Positions 22,773-30,572 of a stretch of DNA of 31,070 bases are shown in pieces. Below the pieces are notes generated by a model, which was given only the letters and a program-made list of their open reading frames with translations, made no database searches and was not told the origin of the DNA. The DNA is from an uncultured Actinomycetes bacterium (lineage in GTDB: Bacteria; Actinomycetota; Actinomycetes; S36-B12). Made by a program: the position numbers and the translations under genes. Numbering within the stretch: the stretch's first letter is position 1; each line of letters starts with the position of its first letter. Location of the stretch: contig CALGTB010000100.1 in assembly GCA_937902285.1 (NCBI GenBank), forward strand, positions 1-31,070, given 5' to 3'.

Positions 22773-23696
22773 TTAGGCCTCCGGTCGGAGATCGGCCCCG
22801 ATGTCGAGCACGGGAGCGGAGTGGGTGAGGGCGCCGACAGCAAGGTAGTCGACCCCCGTGGCGGCGACGCCCGCGGCCATCGGGAGCGAGAGCCCTCCGG
22901 AGGCCTCGAGCAGGGCGCGTCCATCATTGCGCCGGACGGCCTCGGCCAGGTCGGGCACGGCGAAGTTGTCGAGAAGCACGAGATCGGCTCCTGCTGCCAG
23001 CACGTCGTCGAGCTGGTCGAGCGAGTCGACCTCCACCTCGACCGGCACTCCGGGGAACCGCTCGCGCACGGCCGTGAACGCCTCGGCGACACCCCCCGCG
23101 GCCACGACGTGGTTGTCCTTGACCAGAGCGGCATCCGACAGCGACATCCGGTGATTGACCCCGCCACCGCAGCGGACCGCGTACTTCTCGAGGCGACGCA
23201 TGCCCGGCGTCGTCTTGCGCGTGTCGCGGATGGCCGCACCGGTGCCCGCCACGGCGTCGACCCACGCGCGGGTCAGCGTGGCGATGCCGCTGAGATGGCC
23301 GAGGAGGTTGAGGGCCGGGCGCTCCGCCTGGAGCAGGAGGTGGGTGGGGCCGGTCACGGAGACGAGGACATCGCCGGACTCCACGATCGCCCCGTCATCG
23401 ATGACGACGCTGATGTCGGCAGACGCACCGCAGACGAAGGAGAACACGGCTGCGGCGACCGGGATGCCGGCGACCACGCCCGGGCGCCGGGCGACGAGGT
23501 CGAGGGTGGCGCGCTGGCCCACGGGGACCGTGGCGACCGTGGTCACGTCGACACCCCCGTCGAGGTCCTCGTCGACGGCCCGGCCGATCATCGCCTCGAC
23601 CGCATCGGGGTCCAGGCCGGCGGCGGCAAGCCGACCACGCAGGTCGGCCGAGATCCTCGACGCCCCACCAGGGGTCACGGCACCGTCCGTCGTCAT
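22773..23696 (-). CDS. nadC: Nicotinate-nucleotide pyrophosphorylase (quinolinate phosphoribosyltransferase)
   Basis: NadC converts quinolinate and PRPP to nicotinate mononucleotide, CO2 and pyrophosphate in de novo NAD synthesis. The 307-residue protein has ERPALNLLGHLSGIAT (125-140), RDTRKTTPGMRRLEKYAV (157-174), GGGVNHRMSLSDA (177-189) and KDNH (193-196). Later VEVDSLDQ and LLDNF supply further conserved acidic and Asn positions. The ATG at 23696 overlaps the nadB stop by four bases. The N-terminal 20 residues are variable and a later start cannot be excluded. Confidence 0.95.
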   Translation of the reverse strand: MTTDGAVTPGGASRISADLRGRLAAAGLDPDAVEAMIGRAVDEDLDGGVDVTTVATVPVGQRATLDLVARRPGVVAGIPVAAAVFSFVCGASADISVVIDDGAIVESGDVLVSVTGPTHLLLQAERPALNLLGHLSGIATLTRAWVDAVAGTGAAIRDTRKTTPGMRRLEKYAVRCGGGVNHRMSLSDAALVKDNHVVAAGGVAEAFTAVRERFPGVPVEVEVDSLDQLDDVLAAGADLVLLDNFAVPDLAEAVRRNDGRALLEASGGLSLPMAAGVAATGVDYLAVGALTHSAPVLDIGADLRPEA

Positions 23697-25336
23697 TCCT
23701 TCGCTCCCACGACGGACTCCTCGCGGGTCACGAGACTGCCGTCGGCGCCGACTCTAGTGACGAGCCTGACCCGCCACCGCGCATCGTCGCGCTCAGGGAA
23801 GTCCTCCCGCCAGTGCGAACCGCGCGTCTCCTCGCGGATCAGCGCCTGCCTCACCAGGACCGTGGCGATCTGGTGCAGGTTCGTGGTCTCCCAGTCCTCG
23901 GTCGACGGGGCAGCGTCGGACGCCTCCCCCAGTTCGGCGAGTCGGTGGGCCGCATGCTGCAGCGAGTCGGCACTGCGCAGCACGCCCGCATCGGCGTCCA
24001 TCACCTGCTGCAGGGCACGGCGCACCCCGTGCGGAAGGAGCCCCGCATCCGCCGGCAGCGGCACGGGCTCGCGGGACTGCACCTCGTCGTCCTGCACGGC
24101 CAGGATGATGCGTCGCGCGAAGACCAGCCCCTCCAGGAGCGAGTTGGACGCGAGGCGGTTGGCGCCGTGGACTCCGGTGCATGCCACCTCGCCGCAGGCG
24201 TACAGCCCCGGTATCGAGGCCCGTCCCCACAGGTCGGTGCGCACGCCCCCGGACACGTAGTGCTGCGCCGGGGCCACCGGGATCAGGTCGGTCACGGGGT
24301 CGATCCCGCGCGCCCGGCAGGACTCGAGGATCGTCGGGAAGCGCTGCAGCCACGTGTCGGCACCGAGCATGCGGCCGTCGAGCCAGACGTGCGCACTGCC
24401 CTCCTCGCGCATGCGCCGCATGATCGCCTTCGCCACCACATCGCGCGGCGCGAGGTCGGCGAGCGGATGCTGGTCGAGCATGAAGCGCCGCCCGTCGGCA
24501 TCGAGGAGCACGGCACCCTCGCCACGGACGGCCTCGGAGACCAGGGGCTGCTGGCCCTGCGCGAGCGGCCCCAGCCACATCACCGTCGGATGGAACTGGA
24601 CGAACTCGAGGTCGGCGATGTCGGCGCCCGCGCGGAGCGCCAGTGCCACTCCGTCGCCCGTCGAGACGTAGGGGTTGGTGGTCTGGCCGAAGACCTGCCC
24701 GAAGCCGCCCGTGGCCAGGATGACGGTGGGGGCGAGTCCCGCGCCGACGCCGTCGCGCTGGCCGGATCCCATGACGTGCAGAGTGACGCCCTGCGCCGCG
24801 CCGAGGTCGTCGCGGAGCAGGTCGATGGCCAGGGCGTTCTCGACCACCTCGATCCCCGCGTCGTCGCGCACGGCCGCCACCAGTGCTCGCGAGATCTCGG
24901 CCCCGGTGGCGTCACCACCGGCGTGGGCGATGCGGTCGCGCAGGTGGCCGCCCTCGCGGGTGAGGGCGATGGCTCCGCTCGCGTCGCGGTCGAAGCGCGC
25001 GCCCGTGGAGATCAGCTCACGGACGGCGGCGGGTCCCTCCGTGACGAGGATCCGGACGGCCTCCTCGTCGCACAGCCCGACGCCCGCCACCAGCGTGTCG
25101 TGCAGGTGCTCCTCGGGCGAGTCGTCCTCGGACAGAGCCGCCGCGATGCCCCCCTGCGCCCATCTCGTCGACCCCTCGTTGACCTGGGCCTTCGTCACGA
25201 GCAGCACCGTGCGGCCGATCGCCCGCGCGCGCAGGGCCGCCGTGAGCCCTGCGATGCCCGAGCCCACGACGATGACATCGGCCCGCGCCGTCCAGCCGGG
25301 CTCGGCGGCATGAAGGCGGCGCGCGATGGCGGTCAC
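23693..25336 (-). CDS. nadB: L-aspartate oxidase
   Basis: NadB oxidises L-aspartate to iminoaspartate with FAD, the first step of de novo NAD synthesis. From the GTG at 25336 it has 547 residues. The FAD-binding motif VVGSGIAGLTAAL is at 23-35. GSTRWAQGGIAAAL (55-68), LATGGFGQVFGQTTNP, FVQFHPT, SEAVRGEGA, CGEVACTGVHGANRLASNSLLEGLVF and a C-terminal helical domain follow. These distinguish it from succinate dehydrogenase flavoproteins. The GTG overlaps the panC TGA (GTGA); upstream of it the open frame is only panC in another frame. No nadA for the next step is in this window, so it must lie elsewhere if the pathway is complete. Confidence 0.95.
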   Translation of the reverse strand: MTAIARRLHAAEPGWTARADVIVVGSGIAGLTAALRARAIGRTVLLVTKAQVNEGSTRWAQGGIAAALSEDDSPEEHLHDTLVAGVGLCDEEAVRILVTEGPAAVRELISTGARFDRDASGAIALTREGGHLRDRIAHAGGDATGAEISRALVAAVRDDAGIEVVENALAIDLLRDDLGAAQGVTLHVMGSGQRDGVGAGLAPTVILATGGFGQVFGQTTNPYVSTGDGVALALRAGADIADLEFVQFHPTVMWLGPLAQGQQPLVSEAVRGEGAVLLDADGRRFMLDQHPLADLAPRDVVAKAIMRRMREEGSAHVWLDGRMLGADTWLQRFPTILESCRARGIDPVTDLIPVAPAQHYVSGGVRTDLWGRASIPGLYACGEVACTGVHGANRLASNSLLEGLVFARRIILAVQDDEVQSREPVPLPADAGLLPHGVRRALQQVMDADAGVLRSADSLQHAAHRLAELGEASDAAPSTEDWETTNLHQIATVLVRQALIREETRGSHWREDFPERDDARWRVRLVTRVGADGSLVTREESVVGAKE

Positions 25337-26184
25337 GCGGGGCCCACCCAGCAGGGGACGTTGTCGATGAGCCGGGTCGCCCCGACGCGCGCGGCGATGA
25401 GCACGCGGCCCGGCCCGCGCTCGGGAGCCGGCCCGAGGTCGGGCCCGGTGACCTCCAGGTACTCCAGGGCGATGCCGGCCGTGGCGGCCACCACCTCGCG
25501 TCCCGCGGCGAGTGCGGGTGCGATGCCCAGGCCAGTCGACGCCGCGACGGTCTCGAGGGTGTGCGGCACCGTCGTCGCGATGCTGCGCTCCTCCTCGGAC
25601 AGGTAGCGGTTGCGGCTGCTGCGGGCCAGTCCGTCGGGCTCGCGCACCGTGGGGACGCCGAGGATCTCGACCCGCATGCTGAGGTCGCGGGCCATGTGCC
25701 GGATGAGCACCAGCTGCTGGTAGTCCTTCTCGCCGAACAGCGCCACGTCCGGATCCGTCATGCCCATGAGCTTGTGCACCACCGTGAGCATCCCCCGGAA
25801 GTGTCCGCGACGTGACGCCCCCTCGAGGATGTCGCCGAGCGGCCCGGGGTCGATGGTGATCGCGTCCGGTCGGAAGCCGTTCGCATCGCCGTACACCTCG
25901 AGAACCGTGGGGGACAGCACCACGTCGACCCCCGCCCCCTCGCACACCACCAGGTCGTCGTCCAGCGTCCTCGGGTAGCGGTCGAAGTCCTCGCCGACGC
26001 CGAACTGGGTCGGGTTGACGAAGATCGTGGCGATCACCGTGCCGTCGTCGCCGACGACCCGGCGCGCCGAGCGCATGAGCTCGGCGTGTCCGTCGTGCAG
26101 GGCGCCCATCGTCATGACCACGGCGACGCGCCCGGGTCCGCGCTCCGCGCCATCGAGCGCCGACGTCGACGTGACGAGCATCAT
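25333..26184 (-). CDS. panC: Pantothenate synthetase (pantoate--beta-alanine ligase)
   Basis: PanC joins pantoate and beta-alanine with ATP to form pantothenate. The 283-residue protein has MTMGALHDGH (24-33), FVNPTQF (55-61), RRGHFRGMLTVV (125-136), GEKDYQQL (151-158) and SSRNRYLS (189-196), all active-site elements. The start ATG at 26184 overlaps the upstream TGA (ATGA); the adjacent ATG at 26181 is equally possible. It sits between the DUF2520 gene and nadB. The aspartate decarboxylase gene panD, often next to panC in actinobacteria, is absent here. Confidence 0.96.
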   Translation of the reverse strand: MMLVTSTSALDGAERGPGRVAVVMTMGALHDGHAELMRSARRVVGDDGTVIATIFVNPTQFGVGEDFDRYPRTLDDDLVVCEGAGVDVVLSPTVLEVYGDANGFRPDAITIDPGPLGDILEGASRRGHFRGMLTVVHKLMGMTDPDVALFGEKDYQQLVLIRHMARDLSMRVEILGVPTVREPDGLARSSRNRYLSEEERSIATTVPHTLETVAASTGLGIAPALAAGREVVAATAGIALEYLEVTGPDLGPAPERGPGRVLIAARVGATRLIDNVPCWVGPA

Positions 26185-27077
26185 GTCCGGCCTCCCGCTG
26201 AGGGCGAGAGGACGGCGAGCAGGGCCGCGGCGGCCGAGAGGTCGAGCAGGCCGGCGGACAGAGCGCGATCGGCCGTCAGCCGCGCGAGTGCGGCATAGGC
26301 GGAGGCGGCCGGCGGCGACACCTCGCCGACCCTGCGCAGGTGCTCGGCCACCGTGTCGGCGTCGCCGCGCGCGACCGGTCCGGTGAGGGCGGAGTCTCCG
26401 TGCCGCAGCGCGTTGTCGAGGGCCGCGCTCAGCAGCGGTGCCATCAGCCGCTGCGGCTCGGTCATGCCGGCGGAGCGCAGCAGGTCGAGGGACTCCAGCA
26501 CCACGGTCATGAGGAAGTTCGCGCCGAACGCGATGCCCGCGTGGTAGAGCCCGCGCGCCTCCTCGGGGACCCAGATCGGCTCGCCCCCCATCTCGACGAC
26601 GAGCGCCTCCGCCACCGGTCGCACGGCGTCCGGCGCCGTGACGCCGAACGGGCAGTCGGCGAGTCTCGCGAGATCGACGCTCGTTCCGGTGAACGTCATC
26701 ACCGGGTGGATCGCCAGCGGCAGCGCGCCCGCCTGCGCCGCCGGCTCGAGCACGTCGATCCCGTAGCGCCCCGAGGGATGGGCCACGAACTGGCCCGCAT
26801 GGATGGCGCCCGCCTCGACCATGCCGGCGACCAGGCCCGGCAGGACGTCGTCCGGCACCGCGAGCAGGACGAGATCGGCGGTCGCGGCGGCGGCGCGGGC
26901 ATCGAGCACCGGCACGCCCGGCAGGAGGGCCTCGGCCCGCAGGCGCGACAGGTCGGACACTGCGGAGACCGCCACGATGTCGTGACCGGCACGGCGGAGG
27001 GCGGCCCCGAGCACGGCGCCCACCCGTCCCGCGCCCACGATCCCGACGCGCAGCCTCGGGGGTCCCGATGTGCTCAC
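26181..27077 (-). CDS. Rossmann-fold and DUF2520 domain protein
   Basis: This 298-residue protein has an N-terminal NAD(P)-binding Rossmann motif (VGIVGAGRVGAVLGAAL, 11-27) and 'LVLLAVPDDVLPGL'. A DUF2520-type C-terminal helical domain begins around 'LAIHPVMTFTGT'. The architecture resembles prephenate dehydrogenase and 6-phosphogluconate dehydrogenase relatives. The family is regularly next to panC in actinobacteria, which has led to the idea of a ketopantoate reductase-like role; this is not shown. I prefer GTG 27077; an upstream GTG at 27098 would lie inside the likely promoter. Its stop overlaps panC, so it is probably the first gene of the panC-coaX operon. Confidence 0.85.
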   Translation of the reverse strand: MSTSGPPRLRVGIVGAGRVGAVLGAALRRAGHDIVAVSAVSDLSRLRAEALLPGVPVLDARAAAATADLVLLAVPDDVLPGLVAGMVEAGAIHAGQFVAHPSGRYGIDVLEPAAQAGALPLAIHPVMTFTGTSVDLARLADCPFGVTAPDAVRPVAEALVVEMGGEPIWVPEEARGLYHAGIAFGANFLMTVVLESLDLLRSAGMTEPQRLMAPLLSAALDNALRHGDSALTGPVARGDADTVAEHLRRVGEVSPPAASAYAALARLTADRALSAGLLDLSAAAALLAVLSPSAGGRT

Positions 27078-27094
27078 CTGACGGAGCGTAGACC

Positions 27095-27104
27095 GCACTA
27101 CCGT
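27095..27104. promoter_or_regulatory. Possible overlapping divergent -10 boxes
   Basis: TACCGT on the plus strand (27099-27104) and TAGTGC on the minus strand (27100-27095) overlap by two bases between the divergent DUF2520 and methyltransferase genes, whose start codons are only 35 bases apart. The plus-strand box is eight bases before the GTG at 27113, fitting a leaderless message. -35 boxes are not clear. Confidence 0.3.
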
Positions 27105-27112
27105 GGGCGCTC

Positions 27113-28042
27113 GTGGGGGATGACGGTGTTCCGTGGTCGGTGGCGTGGCGGAACGCCGCGCACGGGGGTCTGGGCTTCTACGGAGCGGCCCATGGCCGGG
27201 CCGAGGACCACTTCACGACATCGGTGATGTCCTCCGACGCCGTCGCCCGGCGCGTGATCGACCTCGCCCTGCCGGCACTCCTGGAGGTGGCCGCATCAGG
27301 GACTCCCCTCACCGTCACCGACGTCGGCGCGGCCGACGGGACGCTGCTGCGCCAGCTGCGCCAGTGGTGGCCGGACGCACTGCGGCCCCTGACGACCTGG
27401 CGTGGCCTGGACGTGCGTCCACGACCGACCGGGCTGGACAGCGACATCGAATGGCGCGCCGGGGACGTCGCTGACACGGTCTCGCGCCTGTCCCCCGGAG
27501 CGGGGCTCGTGGTCGCCCACGAGCTGCTCGACGACATCCCCTGCGACATCGTCGAGACGGACGACGACGGCGCTCTGCGCCTCGTGCTGGTCGACCCCGT
27601 GAGCGGCATGCAGTCCCTCGGTCCGATGCTCGACGACCACGGCGCCTGCGCCCGGCTCGGTGTCGACGGGAAGGCGATGTCGGACTGGTGCTCGCGATGG
27701 TGGCCCCGCCGCGAGCCGGCGGCCCGCATCGAGGTCGGCTCGTCCCGCGACGAGGTGTGGCGGCAGGTGAGCTCGCTGGTCACCGACGGGGTGCGGGTGG
27801 CTGTCGACTACGCGCACGTCACGGATGAGCGGGCCCGCGGCGACTGGGACGGCGGGACCCTGACGGCCTACCGTGACGGTCGCCTCGTCAGTCCCCGGCC
27901 CGTCGGCACGTGCAACATCACCGCCCACGTGGCGCTCGACGCCTGCGCCGCCGCGGTCCCCTCGCCCGCCACGCGGCTGTTCCGGCCTGATCCCGGCCGC
28001 CACTTCTGGTGGCTCGTGCAGTCGACGCGGCCGCTGCCCTGA
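27113..28042 (+). CDS. SAM-dependent methyltransferase, MidA/NDUFAF7 (DUF185) family
   Basis: This is a 309-residue class I methyltransferase. The SAM-binding glycine-rich loop is VTDVGAADGTLLRQL (68-82). AHELLDDIPC (135-144) matches the MidA-family 'NELLDAxP' motif. The N-terminal 'GFY...EDHFTTSVMSSD' (21-42) matches the family's 'GYY...GDFxTSPE' segment. The mitochondrial member NDUFAF7 methylates an arginine of complex I subunit NDUFS2, the NuoD homologue. The next gene here, 11 bases downstream on the same strand, is a NuoD-like protein, so that protein is the obvious candidate substrate (inference). The start is GTG 27113; there is no Shine-Dalgarno, and a -10-like TACCGT suggests a leaderless message. 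Confidence 0.82.
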   Translation: MGDDGVPWSVAWRNAAHGGLGFYGAAHGRAEDHFTTSVMSSDAVARRVIDLALPALLEVAASGTPLTVTDVGAADGTLLRQLRQWWPDALRPLTTWRGLDVRPRPTGLDSDIEWRAGDVADTVSRLSPGAGLVVAHELLDDIPCDIVETDDDGALRLVLVDPVSGMQSLGPMLDDHGACARLGVDGKAMSDWCSRWWPRREPAARIEVGSSRDEVWRQVSSLVTDGVRVAVDYAHVTDERARGDWDGGTLTAYRDGRLVSPRPVGTCNITAHVALDACAAAVPSPATRLFRPDPGRHFWWLVQSTRPLP

Positions 28043-28053
28043 ACAATGGGCGG

Positions 28054-29193
28054 GTGACCGCTGCCGACGAGAGCCTGCTGCTCGGCGTGGGCGTCGCCGC
28101 GCACCTCGACGGCGACGGCGTGCTGGCGCTCGCCGACTTCCACCCGTCGGGGGTCCCCGGGTTCCAGCTGCAGGTGCGCATAGTCGACGGTGTCGTCGCG
28201 GCGGCCGACCCGCGTGTCGGGCTCATGCATCGCGGCGCCGAGAAGCTCTACGAGGCGCGCGACTACCGCCAGATCATGATGCTCGCCAACCGGCACGACT
28301 GGCTGTCGGCCTTCTCGTCCGAGCTCGCCATCGCCCTTGCGGTCGAGGCGGCCACGGGCATCACGCCGCCGGAGCGGGCGACCTGGATCCGGACCCTGCT
28401 CGCCGAGGCCAACCGGGTGGCCGTCACGCTCGCCTTCCTGGGCTCGGTGGCGCCCGATGCGGCCGTGCGCGCGGAGCTGCACGCGGCCCGCGAGCGCATC
28501 ATCGACCTGCAGGAGGCCGTCACCGGCGGGCGCGTCCACCCCATGTTCACGCGGATCGGCGGGGTCGCGGCTCCCCTCGACGAGGTCCGGCTCGCCCACT
28601 GCACCGACGTGGTGGCGGGGCTGGCCGAGGTGGCCGCCCTGTGCACCGAGGCGGCCGACGCCCTCGCCGGGCCGCTGGCCGGCCTCGCCGTCGTCTCCCG
28701 TGACGATGCCCAGGCCCTCGGCGTCAGCGGACCCGTGGCGCGGGCCAGCGGCCTCGACCTCGACCTGCGCCGCGACGACCCGTATGCCGCGTACGCCGAG
28801 CTCGGACCCCTCCTCGCGATCCCGACGGCGACCGCTGGAGACGCGGCCGCGCGCTACGCCGTTCTCGCGGCCCAGGTGCCGGTGGGCGCACGGCTCATGG
28901 CGGCCTGCATCGAGCGGCTTCGCGAACTCGGCCCCGGTCCGGTCGACGTCCTGCTGCCGAAGGTGGTCCGGGTGCCCGAGGGCATGACGCACAGCTGGAT
29001 GGAGGGGCCGCTCGGCGTGACCGGGTGCCTGCTGGCCAGCGTGGGCGAGAAGACCCCCTGGCGCCTGAAGATCCGCTCGGCGTCGTTCAACAACATGCAG
29101 GCGCTGGCCCCGGCACTGGTGGGGACCCCCGTCGAGCGCATCGCCGATGCAGTGATGTCGTTCCTGCTCGTGATGGGCGACGTCGACCGCTAG
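28054..29193 (+). CDS. NuoD-like (complex I 49-kDa / hydrogenase large subunit superfamily) protein
   Basis: From the GTG at 28054 this 379-residue protein is a divergent relative of NuoD/NDUFS2. Shared segments are DPRVGLMHRGAEKLYEARDY (52-71), 'RATWIRTLLAEANRV', 'GGRVHPMFTRIGGV', 'ASGLDLDLRRDDPYAAY', 'EGPLG', 'WRLKIRSASFNN' and the C-terminal 'MGDVDR'. A gapless hand alignment with human NDUFS2 places Arg60 at the methylated Arg85. Val34 falls at the quinone-contacting His59 and Trp83 at Tyr108, so normal quinone reduction is doubtful. No CxxC pairs for a NiFe site are present. No other nuo gene is in the window. It follows the MidA-like methyltransferase and is convergent with the gene at 29239. 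Confidence 0.82.
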   Translation: MTAADESLLLGVGVAAHLDGDGVLALADFHPSGVPGFQLQVRIVDGVVAAADPRVGLMHRGAEKLYEARDYRQIMMLANRHDWLSAFSSELAIALAVEAATGITPPERATWIRTLLAEANRVAVTLAFLGSVAPDAAVRAELHAARERIIDLQEAVTGGRVHPMFTRIGGVAAPLDEVRLAHCTDVVAGLAEVAALCTEAADALAGPLAGLAVVSRDDAQALGVSGPVARASGLDLDLRRDDPYAAYAELGPLLAIPTATAGDAAARYAVLAAQVPVGARLMAACIERLRELGPGPVDVLLPKVVRVPEGMTHSWMEGPLGVTGCLLASVGEKTPWRLKIRSASFNNMQALAPALVGTPVERIADAVMSFLLVMGDVDR

Positions 29194-29238
29194 GTCGCAG
29201 GCCCGGAGACCGACCGCTAGAAGCAGTCGTGGGACGTG

Positions 29239-29526
29239 CTACTCGCCGTGCTCGCGGAGGTAGGTGACGAAGCGGGCGCGCAGCAGGGCCTCGGTCGTCG
29301 GGTCGAGGTCGTTGTCGCCGAACATCTCGCGCACGGCGCGCACGGTCTCGATGAAGGTGCCGCCGACGGCGCCGAGGTCGCCGCCCTCCCCCTCGATCGC
29401 GGCCATGCCGGGCATGTGCGCGAAGAGGTCGGTGAAGAAGCCGATGTCGGCATGCCGCTCCGCCACGTGGAAGGCGCGGTGACGCAGTTCGTCGAAGGGC
29501 AGGTCCTCGAGGACGGGCTCGCTCAT
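29239..29526 (-). CDS. Small protein of unknown function at the end of the folate cluster
   Basis: This 95-residue soluble, acidic, mostly helical protein (MSEPVLEDLPFDELRHRAF... ending VTYLREHGE) belongs to no family I recognise. Features are an aromatic and methionine-containing middle 'GFFTDLFAHMPGMAA', a Gly-rich turn 'EGEGGDLGAVGG' and a C-terminal helix 'TTEALLRARFVTYLREH'. The ATG at 29526 lies nine bases after the DUF3180 stop, with AGGG at suitable spacing, so it is probably the last gene of the fol run. Codon use fits a real gene, and the frame has the expected third-position GC. A role with DUF3180 is possible only by position. Confidence 0.7.
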   Translation of the reverse strand: MSEPVLEDLPFDELRHRAFHVAERHADIGFFTDLFAHMPGMAAIEGEGGDLGAVGGTFIETVRAVREMFGDNDLDPTTEALLRARFVTYLREHGE

Positions 29527-29535
29527 GGCCCGACC

Positions 29536-30027
29536 CTATCCCTGCTGGGGCCCCCGGCCGCCCCGGCGGTCGTCGGGCCCGATCGGCAGGCGGCAGATGT
29601 GCTCGAGCCACAGCGCGCACACGACGAGGGCCAGCGCGCCGACACTCGCCAGGGTCGACGACCAGAAGGTCGAGAAGCCGGTGGGGATGCCGATGGACGG
29701 GATCATCGCGATGGCCACGCCCGCGTAGAAGCCACCCGCGAGGGCCCCGCCGCGCGAGGCGGCCATGGCGAGGGCCGCGGTGCGCGCGGCGACCACGGGC
29801 GGCATGGGCCTGGCCCCGGGACGGCCCTGGATCCTGGGCCTGCTGCTCACCGCCCAGTAGGCCGTCGCACCGGCCAGCAGCCAGAGCGCGGCCGCGGCGA
29901 GCCACGGCACCGGGAGGAGGCGACCGGCCCACGACTCCACGACCTGGACCAGTCCCCAGCCCACGGCGCCGGCGATCACCGCCAGCGCCACCAGCGTCCG
30001 CAGGCGCGTCGGCATCATGGCGTTCAT
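29536..30027 (-). CDS. DUF3180 family membrane protein
   Basis: This 163-residue protein has four clear membrane helices: 'LVALAVIAGAVGWGLVQVV' (about 11-29), 'WLAAAALWLLAGATAYWAV' (about 42-60), 'GGALAGGFYAGVAIAM' (about 92-108) and 'LASVGALALVVCALWL' (about 122-137). The C-terminal tail is Arg/Gly-rich (GPDDRRGGRGPQQG). This matches DUF3180, a family almost always next to folK in actinobacteria but without known function. The ATG at 30027 overlaps the folK TGA; upstream open frame is only folK in another frame. Confidence 0.85.
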   Translation of the reverse strand: MNAMMPTRLRTLVALAVIAGAVGWGLVQVVESWAGRLLPVPWLAAAALWLLAGATAYWAVSSRPRIQGRPGARPMPPVVAARTAALAMAASRGGALAGGFYAGVAIAMIPSIGIPTGFSTFWSSTLASVGALALVVCALWLEHICRLPIGPDDRRGGRGPQQG

Positions 30028-30572
30028 GCGGGCGATCCCGGCTGACGGTCGACGACGAGGGCCAGATCCGTCATCCGCACCCCTGACGTGTCGACGTGCG
30101 CGACGAGGTCCGCGACGCGTCCATGGCCGGCGATGACGGCATCGGGATCGGCGTCGAGCCACGGCACGAGCACGAAGGCCCGCTCGTGGGCGAGCGGATG
30201 CGGAATGGTCAGATCCGGGTCGTCCGACTGGTCGTCGTCGATGGCCAGCACGTCGATGTCGAGGGTGCGCGGCCCCCAGCGCACCTCGCGCCGGCGGTGC
30301 CACCGCTGCTCGACCGCCTGGGCGGCGGCGAGGAGCTCGTGGTTGCGCAGCGAGGTGCGACCCAGCACGACGGCATTGAGGAAGGCCGGCTGGTCGGGTC
30401 CGCCGACCGGATCGGTCTCGTAGACGGCGGACGCCCCGGTGATCTCGAGGCCCTCCGCGGCCTGGAGGTCGTCGAGTGCTCCCTGGAGGATCGCGCCCGA
30501 GTCCCCCAGGTTCGATCCCAGCCCCAGCGCGACGCTACGCACCACGGCCCCGGCGGATGCGGACCTCGACAT
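30024..30572 (-). CDS. folK: 2-amino-4-hydroxy-6-hydroxymethyldihydropteridine pyrophosphokinase (HPPK)
   Basis: FolK transfers pyrophosphate from ATP to the pterin, making the substrate of FolP. The 182-residue protein has LGLGSNLGD (16-24), ETDPVGGPDQPAFLNAV (52-68), RWGPRTLDIDVLAID (98-112, metal ligands Asp105 and Asp107) and IPHPLAHERAFVL (123-135). If the ATG at 30572 is used it overlaps folB by 38 bases. GTG 30545 or 30542, just before RSVALGLGSN, would overlap by 11 or 8 bases and may be the true start. Its stop overlaps the DUF3180 start (ATGA). Confidence 0.95.
   Translation of the reverse strand: MSRSASAGAVVRSVALGLGSNLGDSGAILQGALDDLQAAEGLEITGASAVYETDPVGGPDQPAFLNAVVLGRTSLRNHELLAAAQAVEQRWHRRREVRWGPRTLDIDVLAIDDDQSDDPDLTIPHPLAHERAFVLVPWLDADPDAVIAGHGRVADLVAHVDTSGVRMTDLALVVDRQPGSPA

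Noticed and set aside
29193..29215. GGTCG/CGACC inverted repeat with a 13-base loop after the NuoD-like gene, and a repeated GACCGCTAG
   Set aside because: The stem is only five bases with a long loop and no T-run, which is not better than chance in this composition.
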